Positions 1 through 6,436 of a stretch of DNA of 8,151 bases are shown piece by piece. The translations under genes were made by a program, and so were the position numbers. The notes under the pieces are model-generated. The model searched no databases. It worked only from the letters and a program-made list of their open reading frames with translations, and was not told where the DNA came from. Source of the stretch: Pyrodictiaceae archaeon (GTDB lineage Archaea; Thermoproteota; Thermoprotei_A; Sulfolobales; Pyrodictiaceae); the NCBI GenBank assembly GCA_027046105.1, contig JALTZQ010000259.1:1-8151 (forward strand). Direction: 5' to 3'. Position 1 is the stretch's first letter. Every line of letters begins with the position of its first letter.

Positions 1-378
1 AACGGGCTCAGAGTTTTTGGCAGGGACAATTTTGTAGTAGCTTGTTCCAAGCCTTGTAGCCACACCAGCTACATTGATATTGTCTTTAACTGGCACGATT
101 AGAGGCTGTATACTACGTTGAGGAGTCTTTTCTATGTTTTCTACGGACTCAACAATAGCCTTGAGTTTCGATCCTTCCATTATTAATCTCAGTGTGTCTT
201 CAGCTAGTTGCTCGCGGAGCCTACTTGAACGTAGACCTATATGTCTTGAGACCCATGAACTATCTTCTCCAAGAATGTACGTGATTTTAGCATAGAGTTC
301 CTTGGGGCTAACGGGTTTTACCGTCTCAATGATTTTCAATAGTTTCTCAGCTACCGTGGATGGATCGGTTAAAGCCAT
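1..378 (-). CDS. Unrecognised protein, N-terminal 126 residues (truncated by window edge)
   Basis: An uninterrupted reading frame starts with ATG at 378 on the minus strand and is still open at base 1. A GGGG ribosome binding site lies 6 nt upstream of the ATG, and the stop codon of the radical SAM gene ends only 12 nt before it, so the two are probably co-transcribed. The visible protein begins MALTDPSTVAEKLLKIIETV. Its first 85 or so residues look helical and charged, with a PKELYAKITYILGED stretch that could be helix-turn-helix-like. A more strand-like segment follows (IVPVKDNINVAGVA, then GTSYYKIVPAK). There is no signal peptide, membrane segment, cysteine cluster or recognisable catalytic motif. 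I do not recognise the family. The reading frame, start and operon position are well supported; the function is unknown. Confidence 0.75.
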   Translation of the reverse strand, partial: MALTDPSTVAEKLLKIIETVKPVSPKELYAKITYILGEDSSWVSRHIGLRSSRLREQLAEDTLRLIMEGSKLKAIVESVENIEKTPQRSIQPLIVPVKDNINVAGVATRLGTSYYKIVPAKNSEPV

Positions 379-390
379 GTAGTTCCCCGA

Positions 391-2025
391 CTAAGTGCCC
401 ACTGATATGAGCTTCTTTAGGCCTCGAAGTGGAGCTGTGAGTGGGTCTCTCCATGTTTCTTCACGTTTAGCCATCTCTTCTCGTACTTTCTCTATGTGGT
501 CCAGTATCTTTTCTGGTGTAAGCGTACTAGCGTAGTCTAACGCGCGGTCGACAAACCTAGACAATAGCATTCTTAGAGGAGCATAGCGTCGTCCACGCAT
601 ATAGAAGCTTGAAAGGATGTCTTTAGCCCAATAGGCTGAGTGTCTCAACGTAGCTAACAAGAGCTCGGCGTGCTCATAGGTTATGTTGATTGTTCTAAAC
701 CAGTCATTCCTCCTTAGAGCACCCAAGGGTACGAAGAACATTGGTATTATTAGTGATCTATACGGTTTTAGTCTCTCAACAAGCTCCACTGTCTTTGCCA
801 CGTCTTCTGGTGTTTCGCCAGGCAAACCTAGGATAATAGTTGCAGCTGGTACTATGTTGTGCTCATGTAGTATGCTAAAGGCTTCTTCGACTACCTGCGG
901 CCACTGGCTCGGGGGGTAGGGTGCCGCTTTGGCGGGCATTATCTTTTCTGCCAACTTCTCGGATCCGGTCTCTATCCCAGTCTGTACACCTATGTAGTCC
1001 TGGTGCTCATCCATGACTATCTCTGTGAGTCTAGTTATGAGCTTAAACCTCTCCTGGCCTACAACAACCGTTGCGAGAGCTACATGGCTCCAAGCTATCA
1101 CTTCATAGTAGTTTTTGACGAGCTTGTGTAGCTTGAGCACGGCATCCGGGTTGGGGATGATACTCTGTGAGCCATAGAGTAGGACGTCTTCGCTGTGAAT
1201 GATACCATCCTTTATACCAGCTGCTACATTGACTCGCAGCTCTTCCTCTATACGATCCAAGGGTATATGGCGTAGTTTTCGTAGAGTTACACTACAGAAC
1301 CTGCAACCTCTCGGACAACCCCTCATAACCTCTATTAGCCCATTCACACTAGCGCCCTTGATTATGGGGATTTCATCTACGTCTGGGCTATCGGCTGGAG
1401 CAATACCCACGTATCTGGGAAGTTCTTCACCTTGAAGAATCATTTCAGCAAGCTCTACTATAACCTTCTCAGCCTCACCCTCAACAATAGTGTCTACCAG
1501 GAACTCCTCTACGTAATGGGGTGTATAGAGCCATTGCCAGGCAGCAGGCCCACCAACAATGAAGCGTAGTCCTGGGTTACGCTCCCTCTTCACTCGTGCT
1601 ATCTTCTTGGCAAGGCGGAGGAAGCTACGCCTATTCACGGGCTCCATACCGGTAAGTAGCCACCATTCACTGCTGGGAGGGTTGAAGGCAAAGTAGTCGT
1701 GGTGGCCCACTAGCACGGCTTTTGCTCTAGCAAGGTAAGGTTCAAGGTGGTCTGGGTCTATGATGGCTGCACGGTAGCCTGCATCGAGTAATGCAGCTTC
1801 TATCTTACGTAGCCCATATGGCGCGTATCGCGGTCTACCATAGCGGTCTACCTCTGGCTTAGGTGCAGCAATCCACATCCATATCTTTTCGGGGAAGAGT
1901 ATTGGTGGCCCCGTGGTCATGAACCCGATAAACTCCTTGCCATGGTGATTACTCATAAGGCTACGGTCAACAGTTATCACGAAATCCACATCAAGCGTAC
2001 GCTCAATCAGCCTCAATTCAGCCAT
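391..2025 (-). CDS. B12-binding-type radical SAM enzyme, 544 aa
   Basis: This is a radical S-adenosylmethionine enzyme with the N-terminal Rossmann-like region typical of cobalamin-binding members. Residues 70-200 carry the hallmarks of that half: GLRKIEAALLDAGY near 71-84, a VGGPAA turn near 157-162 and VEGEAEK near 181-187. The [4Fe-4S]/SAM motif CPRGCRFC (CX3CX2C, Cys237, Cys241, Cys244) follows. Further radical SAM barrel motifs are GIETGSEK (about 350-357) and GLPGETPEDV (about 400). A helical, basic C-terminal tail completes it. No DxHxxG cobalamin-ligand motif is evident, which is common in this class. ATG at 2025 is chosen over the adjacent GTG at 2028 because GAGGGG lies just upstream. 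Known relatives methylate unactivated carbons or form C-C bonds in lipids and cofactors, for example archaeal GDGT ring synthases and hopanoid methylases. The substrate cannot be read from sequence; membrane lipid is a guess. Confidence 0.87.
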   Translation of the reverse strand: MAELRLIERTLDVDFVITVDRSLMSNHHGKEFIGFMTTGPPILFPEKIWMWIAAPKPEVDRYGRPRYAPYGLRKIEAALLDAGYRAAIIDPDHLEPYLARAKAVLVGHHDYFAFNPPSSEWWLLTGMEPVNRRSFLRLAKKIARVKRERNPGLRFIVGGPAAWQWLYTPHYVEEFLVDTIVEGEAEKVIVELAEMILQGEELPRYVGIAPADSPDVDEIPIIKGASVNGLIEVMRGCPRGCRFCSVTLRKLRHIPLDRIEEELRVNVAAGIKDGIIHSEDVLLYGSQSIIPNPDAVLKLHKLVKNYYEVIAWSHVALATVVVGQERFKLITRLTEIVMDEHQDYIGVQTGIETGSEKLAEKIMPAKAAPYPPSQWPQVVEEAFSILHEHNIVPAATIILGLPGETPEDVAKTVELVERLKPYRSLIIPMFFVPLGALRRNDWFRTINITYEHAELLLATLRHSAYWAKDILSSFYMRGRRYAPLRMLLSRFVDRALDYASTLTPEKILDHIEKVREEMAKREETWRDPLTAPLRGLKKLISVGT

Positions 2026-2075
2026 CACCCCTCAGGCTAAGACGGCTCACGTCCATCATTCCGGCATGCCAGGGG

Positions 2076-2348
2076 CTACGGTGTTCTTCGTGTAGCGACG
2101 GGTATCCGTATACGTGGTATGCTATCATCTATGCCCGGTGGCTCTGACTCATAAACCGTTATGCCAGCCTGTATGAAAGCGTGTAGGAGTCCCCTCAACT
2201 CGTCAAGGCACTCAGTAAAGCTAGGGCCTTGAAGCACCACCGCTATCCTTCTAACACCTCGCCGCACTTCATCCGCTACTCTCCTTCTCGCCTCCTCGAT
2301 AGCTTCCCTACTACACTCCTCGAGCTCTACCAGGACATCGACTCTCAC
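2076..2348 (-). CDS. Conserved-looking hypothetical protein, 90 aa
   Basis: A short reading frame on the minus strand starts with GTG at 2348. A GGGGA ribosome binding site (2356-2360) is placed 7 nt upstream. The product looks like a small alpha/beta protein: strand RVDVLVELE, a long highly charged helix rich in Glu and Arg (about 13-33), strand RRIAVVLQG, a helix around CLDELRGLLHAFIQA, then strand GITVYE and a Pro-rich tail. It has cysteines at 12 and 47 and no metal-binding cluster, signal peptide or membrane segment. It is the first gene of the leftward block; the radical SAM gene starts about 50 nt downstream, so the two are probably co-expressed. The family is not recognised. Alternating hydrophobicity and the well-placed ribosome binding site argue that it is real. 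Confidence 0.6.
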   Translation of the reverse strand: MRVDVLVELEECSREAIEEARRRVADEVRRGVRRIAVVLQGPSFTECLDELRGLLHAFIQAGITVYESEPPGIDDSIPRIRIPVATRRTP

Positions 2349-2500
2349 TGTATCGTCCCCTAGTCAATAGGGTATGGGAGCCCCTAAAAGCTGGTCACGA
2401 GGAGCCCTAGGAGGGGCCACCGTGTACTACTTGGCTCGTCATGGCCGCGGTAACTCCATTACCTGGGGCTCTCCCTGGGTTAGGGAAGAGGGTGCTTCCA
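2349..2500. promoter_or_regulatory. Divergent intergenic/promoter region between the two blocks
   Basis: The region between the leftward GTG (2348) and the rightward TTG (2501) must hold promoters for both directions. The best A/T-rich candidate box A is CCTAAAAG at 2383-2390 for the plus strand, read as CTTTTAGG on the minus strand. In minus orientation its spacing gives a leader of roughly ten bases before the GTG at 2348. In plus orientation transcription would begin near 2412. Neither match to the archaeal TTTAWATA consensus is strong. The heptamer GGAGCCC occurs twice, at 2377-2383 and 2401-2407, flanking the AT-rich box. A strong purine tract AGGAGGGG follows at 2409-2416. Assignment of the promoter is tentative. 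Confidence 0.3.
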
Positions 2501-2788
2501 TTGCGCGTCACTTGCGTATTCATACAAGAGTTCTATGAGCTTGTTGGTAGATTTGAGGTTATCGTAGAGCTACCTGATGGTGCCACGATTAGGGATCTTA
2601 TAGAGTATCTTGACAAGAATGTTGTGCCAGGGTTCCGTGGCCATGTACTCTCTGGGGAGGATCAGGTAAAGTGGCCTGTTGAGATAAGTGTTAATGGTAG
2701 GAGAATAGATTTCCTCGAAGGCCTTAATACTAGGCTTCGCGATGGGGATCGGGTACTATTTTCGCCCCGAGCCTTCTTCGTGGTATAG
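2501..2788 (+). CDS. MoaD/ThiS-like beta-grasp protein lacking C-terminal Gly-Gly, 95 aa
   Basis: A small ubiquitin-like (beta-grasp) protein of the MoaD/ThiS superfamily. MoaD-like features are an N-terminal strand MRVTCVFIQEFYELVG, ELPDGATIRDLIEYLDK (24-39), the ISVNGRRI strand (62-69) and the end motif LNTRLRDGDRVLFSP (75-89). Sulfur carriers of this fold end in Gly-Gly, which is adenylated and thiocarboxylated; this protein instead ends SPRAFFVV, so it should not act as a conventional sulfur carrier. TTG at 2501 is chosen because AGAGGGTG lies about 6 nt upstream and the N-terminus then matches family length. An in-frame ATG at 2441 would add 20 Pro/Gly-rich residues and has no visible ribosome binding site. 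The stop is 23 nt before the LipM-like gene, so it heads the lipoate cluster. Possible roles are a partner or scaffold, or a tungsten/molybdenum-cofactor-related protein. Confidence 0.75.
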   Translation: MRVTCVFIQEFYELVGRFEVIVELPDGATIRDLIEYLDKNVVPGFRGHVLSGEDQVKWPVEISVNGRRIDFLEGLNTRLRDGDRVLFSPRAFFVV

Positions 2789-2811
2789 GCTCCATTAGGC
2801 TAGAGGCGCCT

Positions 2812-3600
2812 ATGGCCTTGGCGGATAGGCTGAGAGTTATCATTGACAGTGCTTCTCCAGGCTACTGGAACATGGCTGTCGATGAGGCTCTATTCCTACA
2901 TTACAGGCCTGGAGATGAGCCTATACTGAGGCTGTATATGTGGAGTCCAACCACTGTATCAATAGGTTATGGTGAGAGTCTTTCAGCGTCAGTAGATACG
3001 CGTTTAATCTCAATTCTCGGGTGGCATCTTGTAAGAAGGCCCACTGGGGGAGGTGTAATAATCCACGAAGAGGACGGGGAAGTTACATACTCCCTCATAG
3101 CGCCGGGAGAGCTCGTTGGCGATGATTTAGCGTCTTCTTCGGCAAAGATAGCGAGGGGTATAGCATTGGCCCTGCAAAGGCTCGGAGTAGAGGCTGTTGT
3201 TGGTGCAGGTCCTTACAATCGTGGCGGCCCACCACTATGTTATGCGAGAGGGGGCGAGTCAGCTGTTATGGTTAGAGGGCGTAAGATCTCTGGGAGCGCA
3301 CAGCGGAGACGAGGCTGGAAGCTATTACAGCATGGTACATTAGTTGTCAGTGCCGATTACCAGCTCTGGGCCCAGGTACTAAAAATGCATGTAGAGCAAG
3401 TGAGGAAGCATACCATTAGCTTAACTGAGGTGCTGGGGGAAGTCAAGATGGCAACGATAATTGATGCACTTATTGAGGGTTTTAGTGAAGCCCTAAACCT
3501 AGAACCATACCGTGACAAGTTGGATCCAGACGAGAAGGCCATAGCTGAGGCACTAGTCTACAAGTATAGGTCTCGCGAGTGGACAAATAGAATACCCTAG
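2812..3600 (+). CDS. lipM: Octanoyltransferase LipM-like / lipoate-protein ligase family, 262 aa
   Basis: A member of the biotin/lipoate protein ligase (BPL_LplA_LipB) family, covering the whole LplA catalytic domain. Seen in sequence: the opening SASPGYWNMAVDEAL (13-27), RRPTGGGVIIHEEDGE (75-90) which is the lipoyl-binding RRxxGGGxxxH loop, GRKISGSAQRR (156-166) with conserved Lys158, LLQHGTL (171-177), and KYRSREW near the C-terminus. LplA ligases activate free lipoate with ATP, whereas LipM moves octanoate from acyl-carrier protein to a lipoyl domain through a cysteine thioester. Cys143, 15 residues before Lys158, sits where I expect the LipM nucleophile, and the QHGTL segment is also LipM-like. 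I therefore favour octanoyltransferase over scavenging ligase, helped by the lipA gene downstream. Its length is close to the roughly 280 residues of LipM. GAGG at 2803-2806 precedes the ATG by 5 nt. If it were LplA, it would salvage lipoate instead. Confidence 0.82.
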   Translation: MALADRLRVIIDSASPGYWNMAVDEALFLHYRPGDEPILRLYMWSPTTVSIGYGESLSASVDTRLISILGWHLVRRPTGGGVIIHEEDGEVTYSLIAPGELVGDDLASSSAKIARGIALALQRLGVEAVVGAGPYNRGGPPLCYARGGESAVMVRGRKISGSAQRRRGWKLLQHGTLVVSADYQLWAQVLKMHVEQVRKHTISLTEVLGEVKMATIIDALIEGFSEALNLEPYRDKLDPDEKAIAEALVYKYRSREWTNRIP

Positions 3601-3674
3601 CAATACAGCTAAGTCTGAGCCACACGGACTCCTCCTTGGCTACTAGACCACTCTCCATAGGGGTGGAGCACCTC

Positions 3675-3929
3675 ATGGCTCGTGTCGAGATACGTGTTCC
3701 TAGTGAGCTATGGGTTTCACGTGATTGGAGTGGAGTACTAGCATCATGGCATGTAGGGGTAGGGGACAAGGTAGCACGTGGTATGGTGGTGGCTGAAGTT
3801 GAGGTCGAGAAGGCTGTACTTGAGATTGAGTCTCCATGCAACGGTGTCGTCGTGGAACTACTTGTACCTGAGGGAGGACCGGTTAAGCCAGGCCAGGCCA
3901 TAGCAGTTGTTGAAGCGGATTCGTGCTAA
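3675..3929 (+). CDS. Stand-alone lipoyl-carrier domain protein, 84 aa
   Basis: A single biotinyl/lipoyl domain (Pfam Biotin_lipoyl type) with nothing attached. It shows the two hairpin-forming halves of the fold: GVLASWHVGVGDKVARGMVV (20-39) and GVVVELLVPEGGPVKPGQAI (57-76). At the turn is VEKAVLEIESP, whose Lys46 is the expected attachment lysine. The EK-A context resembles the E-T/V-D/E-K-A of 2-oxoacid dehydrogenase E2 lipoyl domains, not the MKM of biotin carriers, so lipoate is the likely prosthetic group. ATG at 3675 has GGGGTGGAG 6 nt upstream; a TTG at 3636 would add 13 residues without a good ribosome binding site. It lies between the octanoyltransferase-like gene and lipoyl synthase, so it is probably their substrate. 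It is shorter than GcvH (about 125 residues) and lacks the E2 catalytic domain. Its partner enzyme is not visible. Confidence 0.88.
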   Translation: MARVEIRVPSELWVSRDWSGVLASWHVGVGDKVARGMVVAEVEVEKAVLEIESPCNGVVVELLVPEGGPVKPGQAIAVVEADSC

Positions 3930-4003
3930 GGTCCTTGGGCGGTTGTCTAGGCTTTAGGGTATTTGCGCATCTACTAGTGGCATTGGTGTCTTGGGGGCTG
4001 TGG

Positions 4004-4933
4004 GTGGTGGAGTGGCGTGTTCCTGCTAGTACTGGTAAGCCTTGGTGGTTAAGGGTTCGTGTACGCTCTTCGAGGCCCATGGCTACAATATCGAGTCTTG
4101 TACGTGGTGGAGTAACCACGGTTTGTTCTGAGAGTCTTTGTCCCAACCTACCGTTATGCTGGGGTCGTGGAGAAGCCACCTTTATGCTTCTAGGCGACAC
4201 ATGTACACGTTCGTGTGGCTTCTGTGCTGTTAAACACGGGTTTCCACAAAGGCCTTCCTCGAAAGAACCAGAGAATGTAGCCCGTCTAGTGGCTAACTTA
4301 AGACTACGCTATGTCGTGTTGACTAGTGTTGATCGTGATGATTTGCTAGATGGTGGTGCAGGTGTTTTTGCCGAGACTGTGAGGGCTATAAAGAAGCTAA
4401 GCCCAGGGACTATTGTTGAGGTGTTAACCCCGGATTTCTGGGGTAGTTGTAGGCTTGTAGAGGAGGTCGTCGAGGCTGGTGTAGACGTTTTTGCCCATAA
4501 TGTAGAGACCGTGGAGAGGCTAACCCCTACCGTAAGGGACCCAAGAGCATCCTACCATGTATCACTTAAAACGCTACGCTGCGCCCGTGAAGCAGATGTT
4601 GTGGTTAAAACGGGGGTTATGCTTGGTCTTGGCGAGGAATTGGAGGATCTCGAGAAGCTGTTCGGCGATGTAGCGGGGCTAGTTGATATTCTAACAATGG
4701 GCCAATACCTTAGACCTACTCCTCGAAACCTTCCCGTCAAACACTACGTGACGCCAGAGGGGTTTAGGATGCTTGCTGAAAAAGCTAGAGAGAAGGGTGT
4801 ACCAGTAGTTGTTGCAGGCCCCTTTGTGAGAAGTAGCTTCGCGTCACAAGCAGCGTATCGTGCAGCCTTAGAAGCACGTAAAACGGGGAAAGGCAAGACA
4901 ATACTATTCCTACCAGTAGAGTCCACCACATAA
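4004..4933 (+). CDS. lipA: Lipoyl synthase LipA, 309 aa
   Basis: LipA inserts two sulfur atoms into an octanoyl group bound to a lipoyl-domain lysine, using one radical SAM [4Fe-4S] cluster and one sacrificial auxiliary cluster. All diagnostic residues are present. The auxiliary-cluster motif CX4CX5C is Cys41, Cys46 and Cys52 (CSESLCPNLPLC). The radical SAM motif CTRSCGFC is Cys67, Cys71 and Cys74. The C-terminal RSSF (about 276-279) supplies the serine ligand, as RSSY does in E. coli. KPWWLRVR near the start and NVETVERLTPTVRDPRASY in the middle are also typical. GTG at 4004 is chosen because GGGGG lies 6 nt upstream and the length becomes normal. A GTG at 3923, overlapping the previous stop, would add 27 hydrophobic residues. 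The gene follows its likely substrate by about 75 nt. This is the classic single-chain LipA, not the split LipS1/LipS2 type known from some archaea. Confidence 0.95.
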   Translation: MVEWRVPASTGKPWWLRVRVRSSRPMATISSLVRGGVTTVCSESLCPNLPLCWGRGEATFMLLGDTCTRSCGFCAVKHGFPQRPSSKEPENVARLVANLRLRYVVLTSVDRDDLLDGGAGVFAETVRAIKKLSPGTIVEVLTPDFWGSCRLVEEVVEAGVDVFAHNVETVERLTPTVRDPRASYHVSLKTLRCAREADVVVKTGVMLGLGEELEDLEKLFGDVAGLVDILTMGQYLRPTPRNLPVKHYVTPEGFRMLAEKAREKGVPVVVAGPFVRSSFASQAAYRAALEARKTGKGKTILFLPVESTT

Positions 4934-5152
4934 CCTCTTCTCAGCAAGGGATTCCTATTTCACTTCACGTACCCCCCTTTGCCGTGGTAACTATTATTCA
5001 TGGTTTGGTACTTGTTTTACCGTGTATAATCTGGCTAGAATTTCTAATGCGATGTGTAAACCTATTGTCGAATCTCTTGGTGCTTTTGAAGAGGCACAGC
5101 TTTAATAGATATAGTGCCTTGGCTAGCCTTTTCGGGCTCATTGGTGAAGGCC
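4934..5152 (+). promoter_or_regulatory. Intergenic region with box A promoter for the fixCXAB operon
   Basis: These 219 bases separate lipA from fixC. TTTAATAG at 5101-5108 is a good archaeal box A. Transcription would start about 25 nt further on, near 5128-5133, leaving a leader of roughly 20 nt before the ATG at 5153. GGTGA (5143-5147) is the ribosome binding site. Just after lipA, pyrimidine-rich tracts around 4935-4980 (CCTCTTCTC, CCCCCCTTT) could aid termination, but no stable hairpin is visible. No convincing gene lies here. The separate promoter suggests that the ETF operon can be transcribed independently of the lipoate genes, although readthrough is possible. Confidence 0.55.
5143..5147 (+). 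promoter_or_regulatory. Ribosome binding site GGTGA deciding the fixC start
   Basis: GGTGA lies 5 nt before ATG 5153, an ideal archaeal Shine-Dalgarno. The same GGTGA with 5 nt spacing occurs before GTG 7606 of the ETF alpha gene. It supports ATG 5153 over the longer frame opening at GTG 5114. Confidence 0.75.
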
Positions 5153-6436
5153 ATGGAGACGAGGTTTGACGCCATCGTTGTAGGGGCTGGCCCTGCTGGT
5201 GCCACGGCAGCATACAAGATGGCTGAAGCTGGGCTAAAAGTTCTACTAATTGAGCGTGGACGTGGATCGGGATCGAAGCAAGTATTTGGTGGAAGAATCT
5301 ATGTGGGGCCGTTAAGGGAGGTTTTCCCAGACCTAGAAAAAGAGGCACCTATACATCGTTGGGTTGTACGTGAACGTGTAAGCCTAGTCCATGATGGTCG
5401 TATGGCTAGTTTTGAGTACGAGAGTAGAGCTAGACATAGCTTCACCACCTACCTTACTGAGTTCACATCATGGATAGTTGGTAAGGCTGTAAATGCTGGT
5501 GCTATCTATGTCGATGAAGTACGTGTGGACCGGTTCATTGTTGAGGATGGTAGGGTTAAGGGCATAGAGGCTGGTGGTGATAGAGTTTATGCGGACGTCG
5601 TTGTTGATGCTGAGGGTGTTAATAGGCTTCTCCTTGAACGACTAGGGCTAGTGGAGAAGCTAGAGCCAGAGAAGGTTGCACTTGGTGTAAAAGAGGTTAT
5701 CAAGATAGGGGAGGACAAGGTCGAGCAACGGTTTGGCCTTAGTAAGGGTGAGGGTCTTGCATGGGTTCTTGTAGGTGAAGTTACTGACTACATGCCTGGC
5801 GGTGCATTCATCTATACTAACCGTGATAGCGTCAGTATAGGTGTAGTGGTGCATCTTGGCAACGCTGTTCGTATGGCACAAAGGGAGGTCTATCAGCTTG
5901 TTGAGAGGCTAAGGCTACACCCATTACTCAGCCACTACTGGGGTGATGGAGATATAATGGAGTATGCTGCGCATCTCACGATCGAGTCTGGCTATAGGTT
6001 TATGCCGCGTAAACTAGCAACCCACGGACTACTCATAGCTGGTGATGCTGCTGGCTTACTACTCAACACGGGGTTCACATTCCGTGGAGTAGACTATGCT
6101 GTCTATAGTGGCTATCTGGCAGCAAAAGCTGCTACAAAGGCGCGTGAGGAGGGTTCTTTCAGTGAAGAGACTCTGCGGAGACTCTACGAGAAGCCTTTAC
6201 GCGAGAGCTTCGTGGTTAGAGACCTAGAGCGTCATCGTGGAATAGAGGATGTAATGGCGGATCCCAAGCTATTCAGAACACTCCCCGGCATACTGGTAGA
6301 CACTATGGCCTCCCTATTCGAGCTCGACAAGGAGACTCCTACAGCCATGGAGGCTTTCACGGGTTCTCTGCGTAGGCATGGGTTTGGTCTCTTAAGTTTC
6401 CTCTTCACAATGTACAGGTTGGTGAGAAAGCTATGA
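5153..6436 (+). CDS. fixC: FixC-like ETF:quinone oxidoreductase flavoprotein (EtfC), 427 aa
   Basis: An FAD-dependent flavoprotein of the FixC/EtfC family, the geranylgeranyl-reductase-like fold related to ETF:ubiquinone oxidoreductase. In the EtfABCX complex it passes electrons from the ETF pair to menaquinone at the membrane. Seen: the dinucleotide-binding GAGPAG (11-16) at the N-terminus, followed by LLIERG; VALGVKEVIKI in the middle, a FixC hallmark; and the second FAD motif LLIAGDAAG with GDAAG at about 297-301. The length matches FixC (about 430 residues). There are no transmembrane helices, but the C-terminus (GLLSFLFTMYRLVRKL) is hydrophobic and basic and may rest on the membrane. ATG at 5153 is preceded by GGTGA with 5 nt spacing. 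An upstream GTG at 5114 lies before the predicted transcription start. Its stop overlaps the fixX start (ATGA), which indicates translational coupling. Confidence 0.92.
   Translation: METRFDAIVVGAGPAGATAAYKMAEAGLKVLLIERGRGSGSKQVFGGRIYVGPLREVFPDLEKEAPIHRWVVRERVSLVHDGRMASFEYESRARHSFTTYLTEFTSWIVGKAVNAGAIYVDEVRVDRFIVEDGRVKGIEAGGDRVYADVVVDAEGVNRLLLERLGLVEKLEPEKVALGVKEVIKIGEDKVEQRFGLSKGEGLAWVLVGEVTDYMPGGAFIYTNRDSVSIGVVVHLGNAVRMAQREVYQLVERLRLHPLLSHYWGDGDIMEYAAHLTIESGYRFMPRKLATHGLLIAGDAAGLLLNTGFTFRGVDYAVYSGYLAAKAATKAREEGSFSEETLRRLYEKPLRESFVVRDLERHRGIEDVMADPKLFRTLPGILVDTMASLFELDKETPTAMEAFTGSLRRHGFGLLSFLFTMYRLVRKL

Noticed and set aside
683..1435. Plus-strand frames of 78 codons within the radical SAM gene
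   Set aside because: They lie opposite conserved radical SAM motifs and have Ser/Thr-rich shadow composition.
2380..2417. Inverted repeat GCCCCT / AGGGGC around the divergent promoter
   Set aside because: Only 6 bp with a 26-nt loop; expected by chance in a GC-rich intergenic segment.
2441..2500. ATG 2441 as start of the MoaD-like gene
   Set aside because: No ribosome binding site precedes it, and the added 20 residues are Pro/Gly-rich and outside the beta-grasp domain; TTG 2501 is better placed.
3482..4200. Antisense frames of 139 and 105 codons opposite the lipM end, the lipoyl gene and the lipA start
   Set aside because: Their products are low-complexity Ser/Thr/Pro-rich chains with no motif, mirror images of well-supported plus-strand genes.
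4335..4341. GTGATGA resembling a C box of an archaeal C/D guide RNA
   Set aside because: It lies inside the LipA coding sequence (VDRDDLLDG, a conserved region) and no CTGA D box follows at suitable spacing.
4984..5169. Hydrophobic 61-codon plus-strand frame between lipA and fixC that looks like a small membrane protein
   Set aside because: It has no ribosome binding site, runs through the fixC promoter box and overlaps the fixC start. Its hydrophobicity comes from T-rich intergenic DNA.
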